This document shows, one piece after another, positions 52,232 through 61,389 of a stretch of 64,000 nt of DNA. Origin of the DNA: Vibrio sp. JPW-9-11-11 (GTDB lineage: Bacteria; Pseudomonadota; Gammaproteobacteria; Enterobacterales; Vibrionaceae). A program made the translations under genes and the position numbers. The notes under the pieces were generated by a model. It worked only from the letters and a program-made list of their open reading frames with translations, made no database searches and was not told where the DNA came from. Position 1 is the first letter of the stretch. Every line of letters begins with the position of its first letter. The stretch covers positions 496,001 to 560,000 of the forward strand of contig NZ_SZQJ01000036.1 of the NCBI RefSeq assembly GCF_013369335.1, written 5' to 3'.

Positions 52232-53655
52232 AACTAGTTTGGTTGCGCAGGGATTTACGCGTTGAGGACAACAGCGCTCTGTATCACGCCTGCACGAGTG
52301 GTGAGCCGGTTGTCGCGATCTACGTTGCTACGCCAGGGACTTGGCAACAACATCACATGGCGCCGATACAAGCGGACTTGATCTACCGCCGTTTATTCGA
52401 ACTGCAAAAAGATCTTAATCAGCACAATATTCCGCTTATCTACACTCAGGTTGAAACTTTTACCGAATCAGCGCAGCTCGTTGCCAAGCTTGCGCTGGAG
52501 CACTCGGTCACGGGTGTTTACTTCAATAAAGAGTACGAGCTGAACGAAGTACAGCGGGATGGCCAGCTTGTCGACTTGCTCGCAGAAAGTGAGGTGGAAT
52601 GGCACACTTTTGATGATAAGTGCCTACTGCCACCAGGCAGTGTAAAAAACAAACAGGGTGACTATTTTAAAGTATTTACACCGTTTAAACGCGCTTATTT
52701 GACCACCATGTACCAGTCTCCTTGGCGGGTGACAAAGATTCGCCCCGTCGCTAACCCAGCGATTTGGAACGATAGTACCGTCAGTGAGTTATCGCTGCAG
52801 TCTCGTTTTGACTATCCTCGCCAAACCAGTGAGGGGTACGTGGTCGACACAGAGAGTATTATCGAGCAGTTGCGCGAGTTTGAGCGTAATAGTGCCGAAG
52901 TTTATGATAAGCAAAGGGACTTTCCATCCATCTCTGGTACCAGCAAGCTTTCGCCTTACTTGGCCATCGGTGCCTTGTCGGTTCGTCAGTGCATGGCAAG
53001 GTTAACCTACCAACAGCCTTTACCTCTAACCGGAGGGCGTGAGATTTGGCAAAGTGAATTGATTTGGCGAGAGTTTTACCAACATCTGATTTACTTTGAA
53101 GACAAGCTCAGCAAAGGGCGCAGTTTTACACCGTGGGGCGATGCTTTGCTCTGGAAGAATAATCCAGCTCTTATCGAAGCATGGAAAACTGGTAATACGG
53201 GCTATCCGATCGTTGATGCGGCTATGCGTCAGCTCAACAATACAGGCTGGATGCACAATAGATTGAGAATGATCGTCGCCAGCTTCTTAGTTAAAGATCT
53301 CCATGTAGATTGGCGAATCGGCGAAGCGTACTTTATGTCTAAACTGGTGGATGGCGATTACGCCGCCAACAATGGTGGATGGCAATGGTGCGCATCGACC
53401 GGTTGTGATGGTCAGCCTTACTTTCGTATTTTCAACCCCGTGACGCAAGGGGAGCGCTTTGATCCTGAAGGCCACTTTGTGTGTACTTGGATTCCTGAGC
53501 TGGCTAAGTTGCCGAAAAAGTGTATTCACCAACCTTGGAAAGCCCCCAATGCTAAAGCTCTGTCATATCCGGCACCAATAGTTGATCATAAGACCGAAAG
53601 GGAGATAACCTTAGCTCTCTACAAAGAAGCCAAGGATAATGGGAATGGTGCGTAA
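52228..53655 (+). CDS. phrB: Deoxyribodipyrimidine photolyase, class I CPD type
   Basis: 475 residues, the usual length. It repairs UV-made cyclobutane pyrimidine dimers with blue light, using FADH- and an antenna pigment. The N-terminal alpha/beta domain (MKLVWLRRDLRVEDNSALYHA) and the C-terminal FAD-binding helical domain are complete, with TSKLSPYLAIGALSVRQ, WQSELIWREFYQHL, NTGYPIVDAAMRQLNNTGWMHNR and DYAANNGGWQWCASTGCD. It is the third gene of the operon and overlaps the start of the L,D-transpeptidase by a few bases. Confidence 0.96.
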   Translation: MKLVWLRRDLRVEDNSALYHACTSGEPVVAIYVATPGTWQQHHMAPIQADLIYRRLFELQKDLNQHNIPLIYTQVETFTESAQLVAKLALEHSVTGVYFNKEYELNEVQRDGQLVDLLAESEVEWHTFDDKCLLPPGSVKNKQGDYFKVFTPFKRAYLTTMYQSPWRVTKIRPVANPAIWNDSTVSELSLQSRFDYPRQTSEGYVVDTESIIEQLREFERNSAEVYDKQRDFPSISGTSKLSPYLAIGALSVRQCMARLTYQQPLPLTGGREIWQSELIWREFYQHLIYFEDKLSKGRSFTPWGDALLWKNNPALIEAWKTGNTGYPIVDAAMRQLNNTGWMHNRLRMIVASFLVKDLHVDWRIGEAYFMSKLVDGDYAANNGGWQWCASTGCDGQPYFRIFNPVTQGERFDPEGHFVCTWIPELAKLPKKCIHQPWKAPNAKALSYPAPIVDHKTEREITLALYKEAKDNGNGA

Positions 53656-54550
53656 ATTCATCGCATGGTGCTGTTTGATAAGCTCGCCGCTGTTTGCAGC
53701 GACCTATGATTTGCCGATTGAAGGCAGCAGTATTGTTGGTCGAACCCAGTTTCATAAAGTTGAAGCGGGTGAAACACTGGCGAATATTGCCAAACAGTAC
53801 GATGTTGGCTTCCTCTCGTTGATGGCGGCGAATAAAGGGGTCGACCCGTTTCTGCCCAAAGAGGACTACGTACTGACCATTCCCACTCAAATCATTCTAC
53901 CCAATGTTGAGCGTCAGGGTATTGTGATCAACTTAGCCGAGTTACGTCTTTACTACTTTGAACCTGAAATTAACAAGGTACACATTTTTCCTGTGGGTAT
54001 TGGTCGCATTGGTCGAGACACCCCTGAGATGGAAACGCGTATCAGCCAAAAGCGTCCAAACCCAACTTGGACACCGCCAGTCTCGATTCGCAAAGAGTAT
54101 TTGGCCAAGGGGATTGAACTACCGGCAGTGGTTCCTGCGGGCCCAGACAACCCACTGGGTGAGTATGCCTTGAGGCTAGCGCATGGCGTCGGCGATTATC
54201 TTATCCACGGCACTAATAAAGATTTTGGTATCGGTTTACGCGTGAGCTCTGGGTGTATTCGTATGGAGCCCAAAGACATTGAGTGGCTGTTTGCCCAAGT
54301 GGAGCTCGGAGAAAAGGTTCGAGTGATTAATGAACCGATTAAAATCGCACTGGAGCCGGATAGAAGTGTATTTCTTGAAGCACATGAGCCGTTGACTCGC
54401 AGTGATGGTGTGAAAAAAGATCTCGAAGTCCCGATGGAGTTGAGTTGGTGGCTAGAGGAATTTGACCACTCTGATGTTAAAGCCCGTGCGGCCATACTGG
54501 CGCAAAATGGTGTGCCTGTAGAAATCGTCGCTTCATCATTGCTTAATTAG
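53645..54550 (+). CDS. L,D-transpeptidase with LysM domain (ErfK/YbiS/YcfS type)
   Basis: 301 residues from ATG 53645, eight bases after AAGGA; ATG 53639 is too close to that site. Signal peptide (about 1-18, ending LFA), LysM (about 38-85; HKVEAGETLANIAKQYDV) and a YkuD catalytic domain (about 90-220) with HGTNKDFGIGLRVSSGCIRM, which contains the catalytic His and Cys. Proteins of this type attach the lysine of Braun lipoprotein to peptidoglycan or form 3-3 crosslinks. lpp faces it across a shared terminator, which supports the lipoprotein-attachment role. It is probably cotranscribed with phrB. Confidence 0.92.
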   Translation: MVRKFIAWCCLISSPLFAATYDLPIEGSSIVGRTQFHKVEAGETLANIAKQYDVGFLSLMAANKGVDPFLPKEDYVLTIPTQIILPNVERQGIVINLAELRLYYFEPEINKVHIFPVGIGRIGRDTPEMETRISQKRPNPTWTPPVSIRKEYLAKGIELPAVVPAGPDNPLGEYALRLAHGVGDYLIHGTNKDFGIGLRVSSGCIRMEPKDIEWLFAQVELGEKVRVINEPIKIALEPDRSVFLEAHEPLTRSDGVKKDLEVPMELSWWLEEFDHSDVKARAAILAQNGVPVEIVASSLLN

Positions 54551-54553
54551 ATA

Positions 54554-54589
54554 GAAAAAAAGAGGGTCAGCATGCTGACCCTCTTTTTT
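54554..54589. terminator. Bidirectional terminator, L,D-transpeptidase / lpp
   Basis: AGAGGGTCAG (54561-54570) pairs perfectly with CTGACCCTCT (54575-54584) around CATG, with A- and T-runs outside. Confidence 0.92.
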
Positions 54590-54598
54590 GAAGACTTA

Positions 54599-54847
54599 TT
54601 ACTTAGTGTAAGACTGAGCAATGTTGTCGATACGCTCGTTAGCGCGTGCTGCTTCTTCTTGAGCTGCCATTGCTGAGTCGTTCGATTTACGTACTTCTGA
54701 TTGTAGAGCTTGAACGTCTTGGCTTAGTTGGCTTACTTGATTGCTTAGCTCATCCATTTTTGCTGTTGTTGCTTGGTCTGGACCAGCAGCACAACCGGCT
54801 AGTAATAGAACAGAAGACGTTGCAGCTGCGATCAACATTTTGTTCAT
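54599..54847 (-). CDS. lpp: Major outer-membrane (Braun-type) lipoprotein
   Basis: 82 residues. A lipoprotein signal peptide ends in the lipobox LLAGC (Cys 19 is the lipidated residue), followed by a heptad-repeat coiled coil (about 27-76; MDELSNQVSQLSQDVQALQSEV) and a C-terminal lysine, the residue that L,D-transpeptidases join to peptidoglycan. AAGGAG stands eight bases before ATG. A perfect -10, TATAAT, lies about 85 bp upstream. It faces an L,D-transpeptidase gene. Confidence 0.95.
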   Translation of the reverse strand: MNKMLIAAATSSVLLLAGCAAGPDQATTAKMDELSNQVSQLSQDVQALQSEVRKSNDSAMAAQEEAARANERIDNIAQSYTK

Positions 54848-54928
54848 AGAGAACTCCTTGCATGTATAAGTATCAATAAACGCCCTATAACTTCTGAATC
54901 TTATAGTGACGTAATCAGTGTAGCTCTA

Positions 54929-54934
54929 ATTATA
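54929..54934 (-). promoter_or_regulatory. lpp promoter -10
   Basis: TATAAT on the minus strand, giving a leader of roughly 75 nt. The hexamer 17 bp upstream is only ACTTTG, while TTGACT lies at a 20-bp spacing; the -10 is preceded by a small inverted repeat (GCATGCTGAAGCATGC). Confidence 0.55.
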
Positions 54935-55200
54935 GGCATGCTGAAGCATGACAAAGTCAAAAAAACCCAAGATTTTAAGCAATTATCGAATTAGTTGATC
55001 AATGTCTCATTGGCGAGAGCAATCATTGCAAGGCTATCTATGGGGCGATTTGAGCGCCGATTTTCCCCGCAAGTTTATTTTCTGTGATCTCTATCCTCTT
55101 TCATTGAATACAGTTATCATAGCCTGTTTTCATTATATTCGTGTTTATTCGGCACCATTTGACGTCGTGCCAACAACACATAGTTCAATTGGAGAATACT
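54935..55200. other. Upstream region of the DEAD-box helicase gene
   Basis: About 260 bases between the lpp promoter and the helicase start. A hairpin region (GGGGCG near 55042 with CGCC near 55056 and CCCC at 55065-55068) suggests a long structured leader, as found for cold-induced helicase mRNAs. A small ORF starting at 55002 has no ribosome-binding site. Confidence 0.4.
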
Positions 55201-56532
55201 TTGCAGTTTAAAGATTTAGGCTTAGACAATCGCTTACTTAAAAACTTGAAACATTACGATTTTAAGCAAGCAACAGAGATACAGCAGCGTGCCATTCCTG
55301 TGGCGATCGCCGGTAAAGATCTGTTGGCTTCTTCAAAAACAGGTTCAGGTAAGACGCTGGCATTTGTTCTACCTATGTTACACAAGTCTTTAAAAAACAA
55401 AGCCTTTTCTGCTAAAGATCCTCGCGGTTTGATCTTGGCACCTACTCGAGAGTTGGCAAAACAGGTGTACGGCGAACTGCGCTCAATGCTGGGCGGCTTG
55501 TCGTACGATGCTACCTTGGTGGTTGGTGGAGAAAACTTTAACGATCAAGTTAAGGCGTTGCGCCGTTTTCCTAAATTTATTGTTGCAACGCCAGGGCGTC
55601 TTGCCGACCATCTCGAGCATCGTTCTCTGTTTCTCGATGGATTAGAAACCCTAGTGCTGGATGAAGCGGATCGTATGCTGGATCTCGGTTTTGCCCCTGA
55701 GTTACGTCGAATTCACAAAGCCGCAAAACATCGCCGTCGTCAGACATTGATGTTCTCAGCCACATTGGATCATACCGACGTCAATGAGATTGCCAGCGAG
55801 ATGCTCGATGCCCCGAAACGTATTGCGATTGGCACCGGCAGTGAAGAGCACAAAGATATTACTCAGAAGTTTTACTTGTGCGATCACCTTGACCACAAAG
55901 AAGCGATTCTTGAACGCGTGTTGAACGAAGCCGAGTACAAGCAGGTGATCATCTTTACTGCGACTCGAGCGGATACAGAGCGTCTTACAGAGAAACTTAA
56001 TGAGAAGAAACTCAAAGCGATCGCTTTGAGTGGGGGCCTAACCCAAACCCAGCGCAACACCATCATGAGCCAGTTTGAACGTGCCGTTTTTAAGATTCTG
56101 GTGACCACGGATATTGCATCGCGAGGCTTGGACATCGCCAACGTCACTCATGTGATTAACTTCGATATGCCTAAACACAGCGAAGAGTACGTACACCGTG
56201 TGGGCCGTACCGGACGTGCGGGGAACAAAGGTGATGCCGTTTCGCTGGTGGGGCCAAAAGATTGGGACAGTTTTAAGCGTGTCGAAACTTTCTTGCAGCA
56301 AGATCTCGAGTTCTCTGAACTCGAAGGTTTAAAAGGCAAATTTAAAGGCATTAAACCCCGTAAACCCGATTTCCGCGCTAAAGGTAAAGCGGTGAAAAAA
56401 ACCAAGCCTCAAGCGAAGAAAGCGGCCAAAAAGCCAGTTAAACGCGATAAGAGCTTCCACCAAAATATCGCGGTGGGAGACAGTGTATTTATTCCGAAAA
56501 AAAAGGTCGCACCTAAGAGTGACGACGAATAG
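55201..56532 (+). CDS. DEAD-box ATP-dependent RNA helicase
   Basis: 443 residues from a TTG start at 55201, with GGAGA five bases before; an upstream GTG at 55141 adds 20 residues absent from the family. All helicase motifs are present: Q motif (KDLGLDNRLLKNLKHYDFKQATEIQ), I SSKTGSGKT, Ia PTRELA, Ib TPGR, II DEAD, III SAT, V TTDIASRGLDI and VI HRVGRTGRAG. The C-terminal ~80 residues are lysine-rich and disordered (KKTKPQAKKAAKKPVK) for RNA binding. It belongs to the RhlE/SrmB-like group, probably acting in ribosome assembly or cold growth. Confidence 0.93.
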   Translation: MQFKDLGLDNRLLKNLKHYDFKQATEIQQRAIPVAIAGKDLLASSKTGSGKTLAFVLPMLHKSLKNKAFSAKDPRGLILAPTRELAKQVYGELRSMLGGLSYDATLVVGGENFNDQVKALRRFPKFIVATPGRLADHLEHRSLFLDGLETLVLDEADRMLDLGFAPELRRIHKAAKHRRRQTLMFSATLDHTDVNEIASEMLDAPKRIAIGTGSEEHKDITQKFYLCDHLDHKEAILERVLNEAEYKQVIIFTATRADTERLTEKLNEKKLKAIALSGGLTQTQRNTIMSQFERAVFKILVTTDIASRGLDIANVTHVINFDMPKHSEEYVHRVGRTGRAGNKGDAVSLVGPKDWDSFKRVETFLQQDLEFSELEGLKGKFKGIKPRKPDFRAKGKAVKKTKPQAKKAAKKPVKRDKSFHQNIAVGDSVFIPKKKVAPKSDDE

Positions 56533-56540
56533 CGAACAAT

Positions 56541-56570
56541 AAAAAGGGTTGCCATACGGCAACCCTTTTT
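56541..56570. terminator. Bidirectional terminator, helicase / chemoreceptor
   Basis: AAAAAGGGTTGCC (56541-56553) pairs perfectly with GGCAACCCTTTTT (56558-56570) between convergent genes. Confidence 0.93.
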
Positions 56571-56583
56571 GTTTTGGTGGCGT

Positions 56584-58227
56584 TTAAACTTTAAAAAAGC
56601 CTAATTGCTGCTTTTGATTTTCAGCCAGTGTCGATAGCTCTTGGCTCGCTGCCGCGGCTTGAGTAATGCCAGTGACATTTTGACTGACGAGTTCATAGAT
56701 GTTGCCTAGGTTTTGGTTCACGTCTGAGGTGACTTGCCCTTGCTCTTCCGAAGCCACCGCGACCTGTGCATTCAGCGAGGTCAGCTCTGAAATCGAGTCA
56801 CTGATGTCTTTCAATGCTTGGCTAACCTGAGTCGCTTGTTGTTGGTTTTGCTCTAGCATGCTCAAACTAGACGTCATGCTATCATTGGCACTACCAGATT
56901 GATGTTGCAGCTCTTCAATAATGGTTTGAATTTCTTTGGTCGACTCTTGAGTGCGTGCCGCAAGCATACGAACTTCGTCGGCGACCACGGCAAATCCGCG
57001 TCCACTTTCACCGGCACGAGCAGCTTCAATCGCGGCATTGAGCGCCAGTAAGTTGGTTTGCTCTGAAATCCCCTCAATCACTTCAATCACTTTGCCTATC
57101 TGCTCTGACTGCTCTTTTAGGCTGTTGACGACATTCGCCGCTTGCGTCATCTGTTCTGCCATCTTGGCGCTTTCACGTATATTTTGCTCGAAGATAGCCA
57201 AACTCTGTTTAGCCATTGTGTTTGCATTGCTCGATGCCGCATCAGCGAGATTTGCGTTTTGGGTGACTTCGCTGGCTGTGCTTTCCATCTGATTGATGGC
57301 GGAAGCGACCTGTTCGACTTCGTTCTTCTCTTGATCTGAGTTGGCGCTTGATTGGGTCATCACGGCGGCAAGTTCGGTAGAAGCGGACGCAACGTCAACA
57401 CTGATACGTACCAAAGAGTCGACGGTTCCTTTGAGCTGAGCAATGGTGACGTTGAAATCACGTGATAGTGCGGTGATCTCGTTATTGCCTTGTTCCGCGA
57501 CTGTGACGCTCAGGTCGCCTTGTGCCAGTTGTGTCATGGCATATTGAAGCTGTTTGATCGGTTTAACAATAATGCCAGCGAGTAACCAGCTAATGACACA
57601 AGCTGCGAGGAGCACCAGTATCAGGCCTACGATTGAACTGGTCATCACATTTGAGTGGATGGCTTCATTGTGGCTGACCTCTTGAAGCGCCAGTTTATTG
57701 AGTTGTTGTGACAGGGTATCGATAGCCTCAACCATGGCACGACCTTTATCGCGATAGACAGAAGAGGCTTGGTCATATTGGCGTTGAATGTCACTAGAGA
57801 TGTCTGCTTGGCCGTGAATGACGGTAAGCAGAGGGATCATCGTGTTGATGGAATAGTTGACGTAGTTGTCAATTGCCACTTCCATTTGTTCGGTTTGCTT
57901 TTGTAAGCCGTCAACTTGGTTGAGTGAGTCTAACAACCTTAAGTTATCACGCTGCTTGGCTTGCAGAGTCGCGGTCAGTTGGGCCACATCCTCTGCGCGA
58001 AACAAACTATAAATCGCCTTAATGCGCATCGCGTATGTATTGTCGATGATTTTAGTTAGTTGGTCTTTTTGGTTGATGACGGCTTCTGTTGAAACGGTCA
58101 CCTGTTTAAATGCGTGCTTTAACGAGCTGGTGCTGTAGCTGATGCCTGCTATTAGCAAGAGCAGGGTAAACAGTACGGGCACCACGACCTGTACTTTAAT
58201 CGATAAGCCACTAAGTAACTGGCGCAT
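56584..58227 (-). CDS. Methyl-accepting chemotaxis protein with four-helix-bundle sensor
   Basis: 547 residues. TM1 about 12-32, a periplasmic all-helical sensor of about 155 residues (four-helix bundle), TM2 about 190-213, HAMP (about 214-268) and a signalling bundle with EQTNLLALNAAIEAARAGE and GRGFAVVADEVRMLAARTQ. There is no CheR/CheB-binding pentapeptide at the end. The ligand is unknown. It is unlike the receptor at 39 kb outside the signalling tip. Confidence 0.94.
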   Translation of the reverse strand: MRQLLSGLSIKVQVVVPVLFTLLLLIAGISYSTSSLKHAFKQVTVSTEAVINQKDQLTKIIDNTYAMRIKAIYSLFRAEDVAQLTATLQAKQRDNLRLLDSLNQVDGLQKQTEQMEVAIDNYVNYSINTMIPLLTVIHGQADISSDIQRQYDQASSVYRDKGRAMVEAIDTLSQQLNKLALQEVSHNEAIHSNVMTSSIVGLILVLLAACVISWLLAGIIVKPIKQLQYAMTQLAQGDLSVTVAEQGNNEITALSRDFNVTIAQLKGTVDSLVRISVDVASASTELAAVMTQSSANSDQEKNEVEQVASAINQMESTASEVTQNANLADAASSNANTMAKQSLAIFEQNIRESAKMAEQMTQAANVVNSLKEQSEQIGKVIEVIEGISEQTNLLALNAAIEAARAGESGRGFAVVADEVRMLAARTQESTKEIQTIIEELQHQSGSANDSMTSSLSMLEQNQQQATQVSQALKDISDSISELTSLNAQVAVASEEQGQVTSDVNQNLGNIYELVSQNVTGITQAAAASQELSTLAENQKQQLGFFKV

Positions 58228-58475
58228 TAAGAATCCTCTTCGATAAATAAATTGAGTCTATTGTTATTAGTATGAGAATGATTCTAATTTCTTATCGTTA
58301 TATTTCAACCTAGAAATTAAATCGATGAAATAAAATTTGAACAGACGTTATGCAACTTGATTTTTCTTTCTAATCAACAGGTTGTTTTGTGTTCAATTGG
58401 AAGGTTTGTCAGGCTTTTACAAGATGGTGCTCAGTTTGCTGAGCCAGCATTGCGCGAGTTAAAGCGCAAGTATCG
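58228..58475. other. Intergenic region between chemoreceptor and pstS
   Basis: AT-rich, no ORF supported. The right end leads into the Pho-box region of pstS. Confidence 0.4.
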
Positions 58476-58526
58476 CTGTCATAGAGGCTTCAACGAAGTG
58501 AAACACAACTGTCATATTTGAGTCCT
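58476..58526 (+). promoter_or_regulatory. Two Pho-box-like sites before pstS
   Basis: CTGTCAT at 58476-58482 and again at 58509-58515 each begin an 18-bp Pho-box-like site (7-bp half, 4-bp spacer, weaker second half). They are 33 bp apart, three helical turns. PhoB recognises CTGTCAT-type repeats and activates pst genes under phosphate limitation. A 14-bp direct repeat, AAGTGAAACACAAC (58496-58509 and 58543-58556), is interleaved. Confidence 0.6.
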
Positions 58527-58584
58527 AAAGTGGTCAGCGTTCAAGTGAAACACAACGGCAATTCAGCCACTAAAGGAAATTGTG

Positions 58585-59406
58585 ATGAAAAAGACAGTAA
58601 TCGGTGCAATCGCACTTCTAGGCGCAATGGCAGTGACTTCAGTTTCTGCTAAAGAAACGATCTCTGCAGTGGGTTCTAGCAGCGTAACTCCACTGATGGA
58701 AGTTTTCTCTGAAACATACATGAAGTCTAACTCTAACGTATTTATCGAAGTTCAGGGCCCAGGCTCTTCTGCTGGTGTTAAAGCAGCGAAAAACGGTAGC
58801 GCTGACTTGGGTATGTCTTCACGCAACTTGAAAGCGTCTGAAAAAGAGCCTGAGCTCAAGGAAGAAGTCATTGCACGTGACGGTATCGCAGTGGTCGTTA
58901 ACCCAAACAACAAATTGTCAGGTCTAACGGCTGAGCAAGTGACCGCTATCTACAAAGGCGATATCACTAACTGGAAAGACGTGGGTGGCGCAGACAAACC
59001 AATCGTAGCGATCACTCGTGATACTGCATCAGGTACTCGTGGTGCATTCGAAGACATCATGAAGCTGAAGAAGAAAATCTCAGGTAAAAAAGTGTCTGCC
59101 ATTTCGCAGCGCGCTCAGGTAGCGAACGGTAACGGTGCGCTAAAAACGATGGTAGCGTCAAACCCATACGCGATTGGCTACATTTCACTAGGTACAGTTG
59201 ACAACACAGTCAACGCTCTGGCTATTGACGGTACACCGGCTTCTGTAGACAACGTGAAAAACGGTTCTTACAAGGTAGCACGTCCATTCCTAGTGCTATA
59301 CAAAGAAGGCAAACCATCTGCTGAAACTCAGAAGTTCCTAGACTGGATGCTAACACCTGAAGCTCAAGAGCTTGTTGAGAAAAAAGGTTACATCGCAGTT
59401 AACTAA
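58585..59406 (+). CDS. pstS: Phosphate ABC transporter, substrate-binding protein
   Basis: 273 residues from ATG 58585 (AAGGA seven bases before; a GTG lies three bases earlier). A signal peptide (about 1-22, ending SVSA) precedes the phosphate-binding protein: AVGSSSVTPLMEVFSETY, GPGSSAGVKAAKNGSADLGMSSR and TRDTASGTRGAFE hold the phosphate ligands. It is the shorter PstS type common on the small chromosome of vibrios. It captures phosphate in the periplasm and delivers it to PstCA. It leads a four-gene operon. Confidence 0.96.
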   Translation: MKKTVIGAIALLGAMAVTSVSAKETISAVGSSSVTPLMEVFSETYMKSNSNVFIEVQGPGSSAGVKAAKNGSADLGMSSRNLKASEKEPELKEEVIARDGIAVVVNPNNKLSGLTAEQVTAIYKGDITNWKDVGGADKPIVAITRDTASGTRGAFEDIMKLKKKISGKKVSAISQRAQVANGNGALKTMVASNPYAIGYISLGTVDNTVNALAIDGTPASVDNVKNGSYKVARPFLVLYKEGKPSAETQKFLDWMLTPEAQELVEKKGYIAVN

Positions 59407-59510
59407 TTTCTTCAAACCTCATTTCATTTGCTCAGCCCAACTTTTCGGGCTGAGCGTTTTCAATCCAATTCGTTGTTGCTTCGGCAGCTCTCGGACTGTG
59501 AGATTTAAAA

Positions 59511-60440
59511 ATGACCATCGCAAATAGTGAAAAGCTTATGAGTACTGAAGCGACTTCCTACACTAAGCCAGGTTTACGCCGCCAAAAACGTATTGACTGG
59601 AAAGAGCGCATCTTTCATGGCCTGTTTTTAACCAGCGCTGCTATCGGTATTGTTTCCCTAGCAGTGATCGCTTACTTCATTATTAAAGAGAGTATTCCTG
59701 CGTTTCAGGAAGCGGGCGTGTCAGGCATCGTGCTTGGGCAGGATTGGCTACCGCCAGCGTTATATGGCGTAGCGACGATGATCGTTGCATCGGTTGTCTC
59801 AACCTTAGGGGCAGTGGTCGTCGGTGTGCCAATCGGTGTGCTTACGGCGATCTTTATTGCCGAAATAGCGCCAAAGCGAGTGGCGGATGTGATTCGCCCT
59901 GCGGTTGAGCTGTTGGCTGGTATTCCCTCTGTAGTGTACGGCTTCTTTGGCCTCGTTATCATTGTTCCTCTTATCCAACAGATCTTTGATGTGCCCGCAG
60001 GTAATACCATTTTGGCCGGTATTATCGTGTTGGGGGTAATGATCTTACCGACCGTGATCACGGTTTCTGAAACCTCGATTCGCGCGGTACCACGAACCTA
60101 TAAAGAGGGCTCACTCGCGTTAGGCGCTTCAAAGGTTTACACCATCTTTAAATTGCTCGTTCCAGCGGCACGTAGCGGTATTATGACAGGGGTTATTCTC
60201 GGTATTGGTCGTGCGCTGGGTGAAACCATGGCGATCATCATGGTCATGGGCAACGCACCAGCGATGCCACAAGGGATCCTGGATTCGGCACGGACATTAA
60301 CCGCTAATATTGCGATTGAAATGTCGTATGCGAGTGGTATCCATGCCAATGCACTGTATGCGACAGGTGTGGTGCTCTTGGTGTTTATCATGTCTCTAAA
60401 TGCAGTATTGCTTTACTTGAACCGTGAGAAGGCGAGGTAA
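59511..60440 (+). CDS. pstC: Phosphate ABC transporter permease PstC
   Basis: 309 residues with six membrane helices. The permease EAA-type loop is TSIRAVPRTYKEGSLALGASKVYTIFKLLVPAA and the GIPSVVYGFFGL motif is typical of PstC. An alternative ATG lies at 59538. It forms the membrane channel with PstA. It follows pstS after 104 bp, with no terminator visible between, and its last base overlaps pstA's start. Confidence 0.95.
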   Translation: MTIANSEKLMSTEATSYTKPGLRRQKRIDWKERIFHGLFLTSAAIGIVSLAVIAYFIIKESIPAFQEAGVSGIVLGQDWLPPALYGVATMIVASVVSTLGAVVVGVPIGVLTAIFIAEIAPKRVADVIRPAVELLAGIPSVVYGFFGLVIIVPLIQQIFDVPAGNTILAGIIVLGVMILPTVITVSETSIRAVPRTYKEGSLALGASKVYTIFKLLVPAARSGIMTGVILGIGRALGETMAIIMVMGNAPAMPQGILDSARTLTANIAIEMSYASGIHANALYATGVVLLVFIMSLNAVLLYLNREKAR

Positions 60441-61339
60441 TGACGATGTCGACAACGAACAGTACAGCTAACGCTCAGAACAGAGCGAAGTTAAAAAAAT
60501 CTCGCCAGACCAAAGACAACATATTGAATGCGTTCGTGTGGGCTTCAGCGGCGCTCACCGTCGGGTTTTTGTTCTGGATTATCTGGTACATCTTGTCCAA
60601 CGGTTTGCAACACGTTGATTGGAACTTTGTGACGGACAATTACACCGCGACAGGGGAAGAGAAAGGCATCTTCCCAATGATTGTCTCGACCATCTACATG
60701 GTTATCGCGTCTATAGCCGTTGCCGCGCCACTTGGGATCATGACCGCGATTTACCTCACAGAGTACGCCAAAGTAGGCAGCCGACTGGTCAAAGTGATAC
60801 GCTTTTGTACCGAATCACTGGCCGGTATCCCATCGATCATTTTTGGTTTATTCGGTATGACCTTCTTTGTAGCGATTCTTGGGCTCGGTTTTTCTATCCT
60901 TTCGGGGGCATTAACGCTGAGTATTCTCATTCTACCTGTGATTATTCGCACCACAGAAGAGGCACTAATGGCAGTGCCACAAACTTATCGTGAGGGCTCC
61001 TATGCGCTTGGCTCTTCAAAGATCTACACGATATGGCGTTTAATTCTACCCAGTGCGACCCCGGGTATCTTAACCTCGGTGATTCTAAGTATTGGTCGTG
61101 TCATTGGTGAATCTGCACCTGTCTTTTTGACGGCAGGTATGGTGGCTCGAGTGCCAGACTCATTGCTCGACTCAGGGCGCACCCTCACCGTTCACCTTTA
61201 TAAGCTGACGACAGAGCTGTTCACTATCGAAGAGTGGAATCAAGCCTACGGGACAGCGACAGTGCTGATAGTTGTGGTCTTATTGATCAACATGACAACT
61301 AAACTCATCGCGAGCCGCTTCAACAAAGCCACGTATTAA
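60440..61339 (+). CDS. pstA: Phosphate ABC transporter permease PstA
   Basis: 299 residues with six membrane helices. Marks are AAPLGIMTAIYLTEYA, SLAGIPSIIFGLFGM and the EAA loop EEALMAVPQTYREGSYALGSSKIYTIWRLILP. Its ATG overlaps the pstC stop (TAATG), with GCGAGG upstream, so it is coupled. It pairs with PstC. Confidence 0.95.
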   Translation: MTMSTTNSTANAQNRAKLKKSRQTKDNILNAFVWASAALTVGFLFWIIWYILSNGLQHVDWNFVTDNYTATGEEKGIFPMIVSTIYMVIASIAVAAPLGIMTAIYLTEYAKVGSRLVKVIRFCTESLAGIPSIIFGLFGMTFFVAILGLGFSILSGALTLSILILPVIIRTTEEALMAVPQTYREGSYALGSSKIYTIWRLILPSATPGILTSVILSIGRVIGESAPVFLTAGMVARVPDSLLDSGRTLTVHLYKLTTELFTIEEWNQAYGTATVLIVVVLLINMTTKLIASRFNKATY

Positions 61340-61389
61340 TCGCACTCAGCACACGGCAAGAATGTAAAAGAATTTGAGAGATCAACAAA

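Noticed and set aside
55002..55211. 69-codon ORF before the helicase
   Set aside because: No ribosome-binding site, runs into the helicase start in another frame, and the composition is not protein-like.
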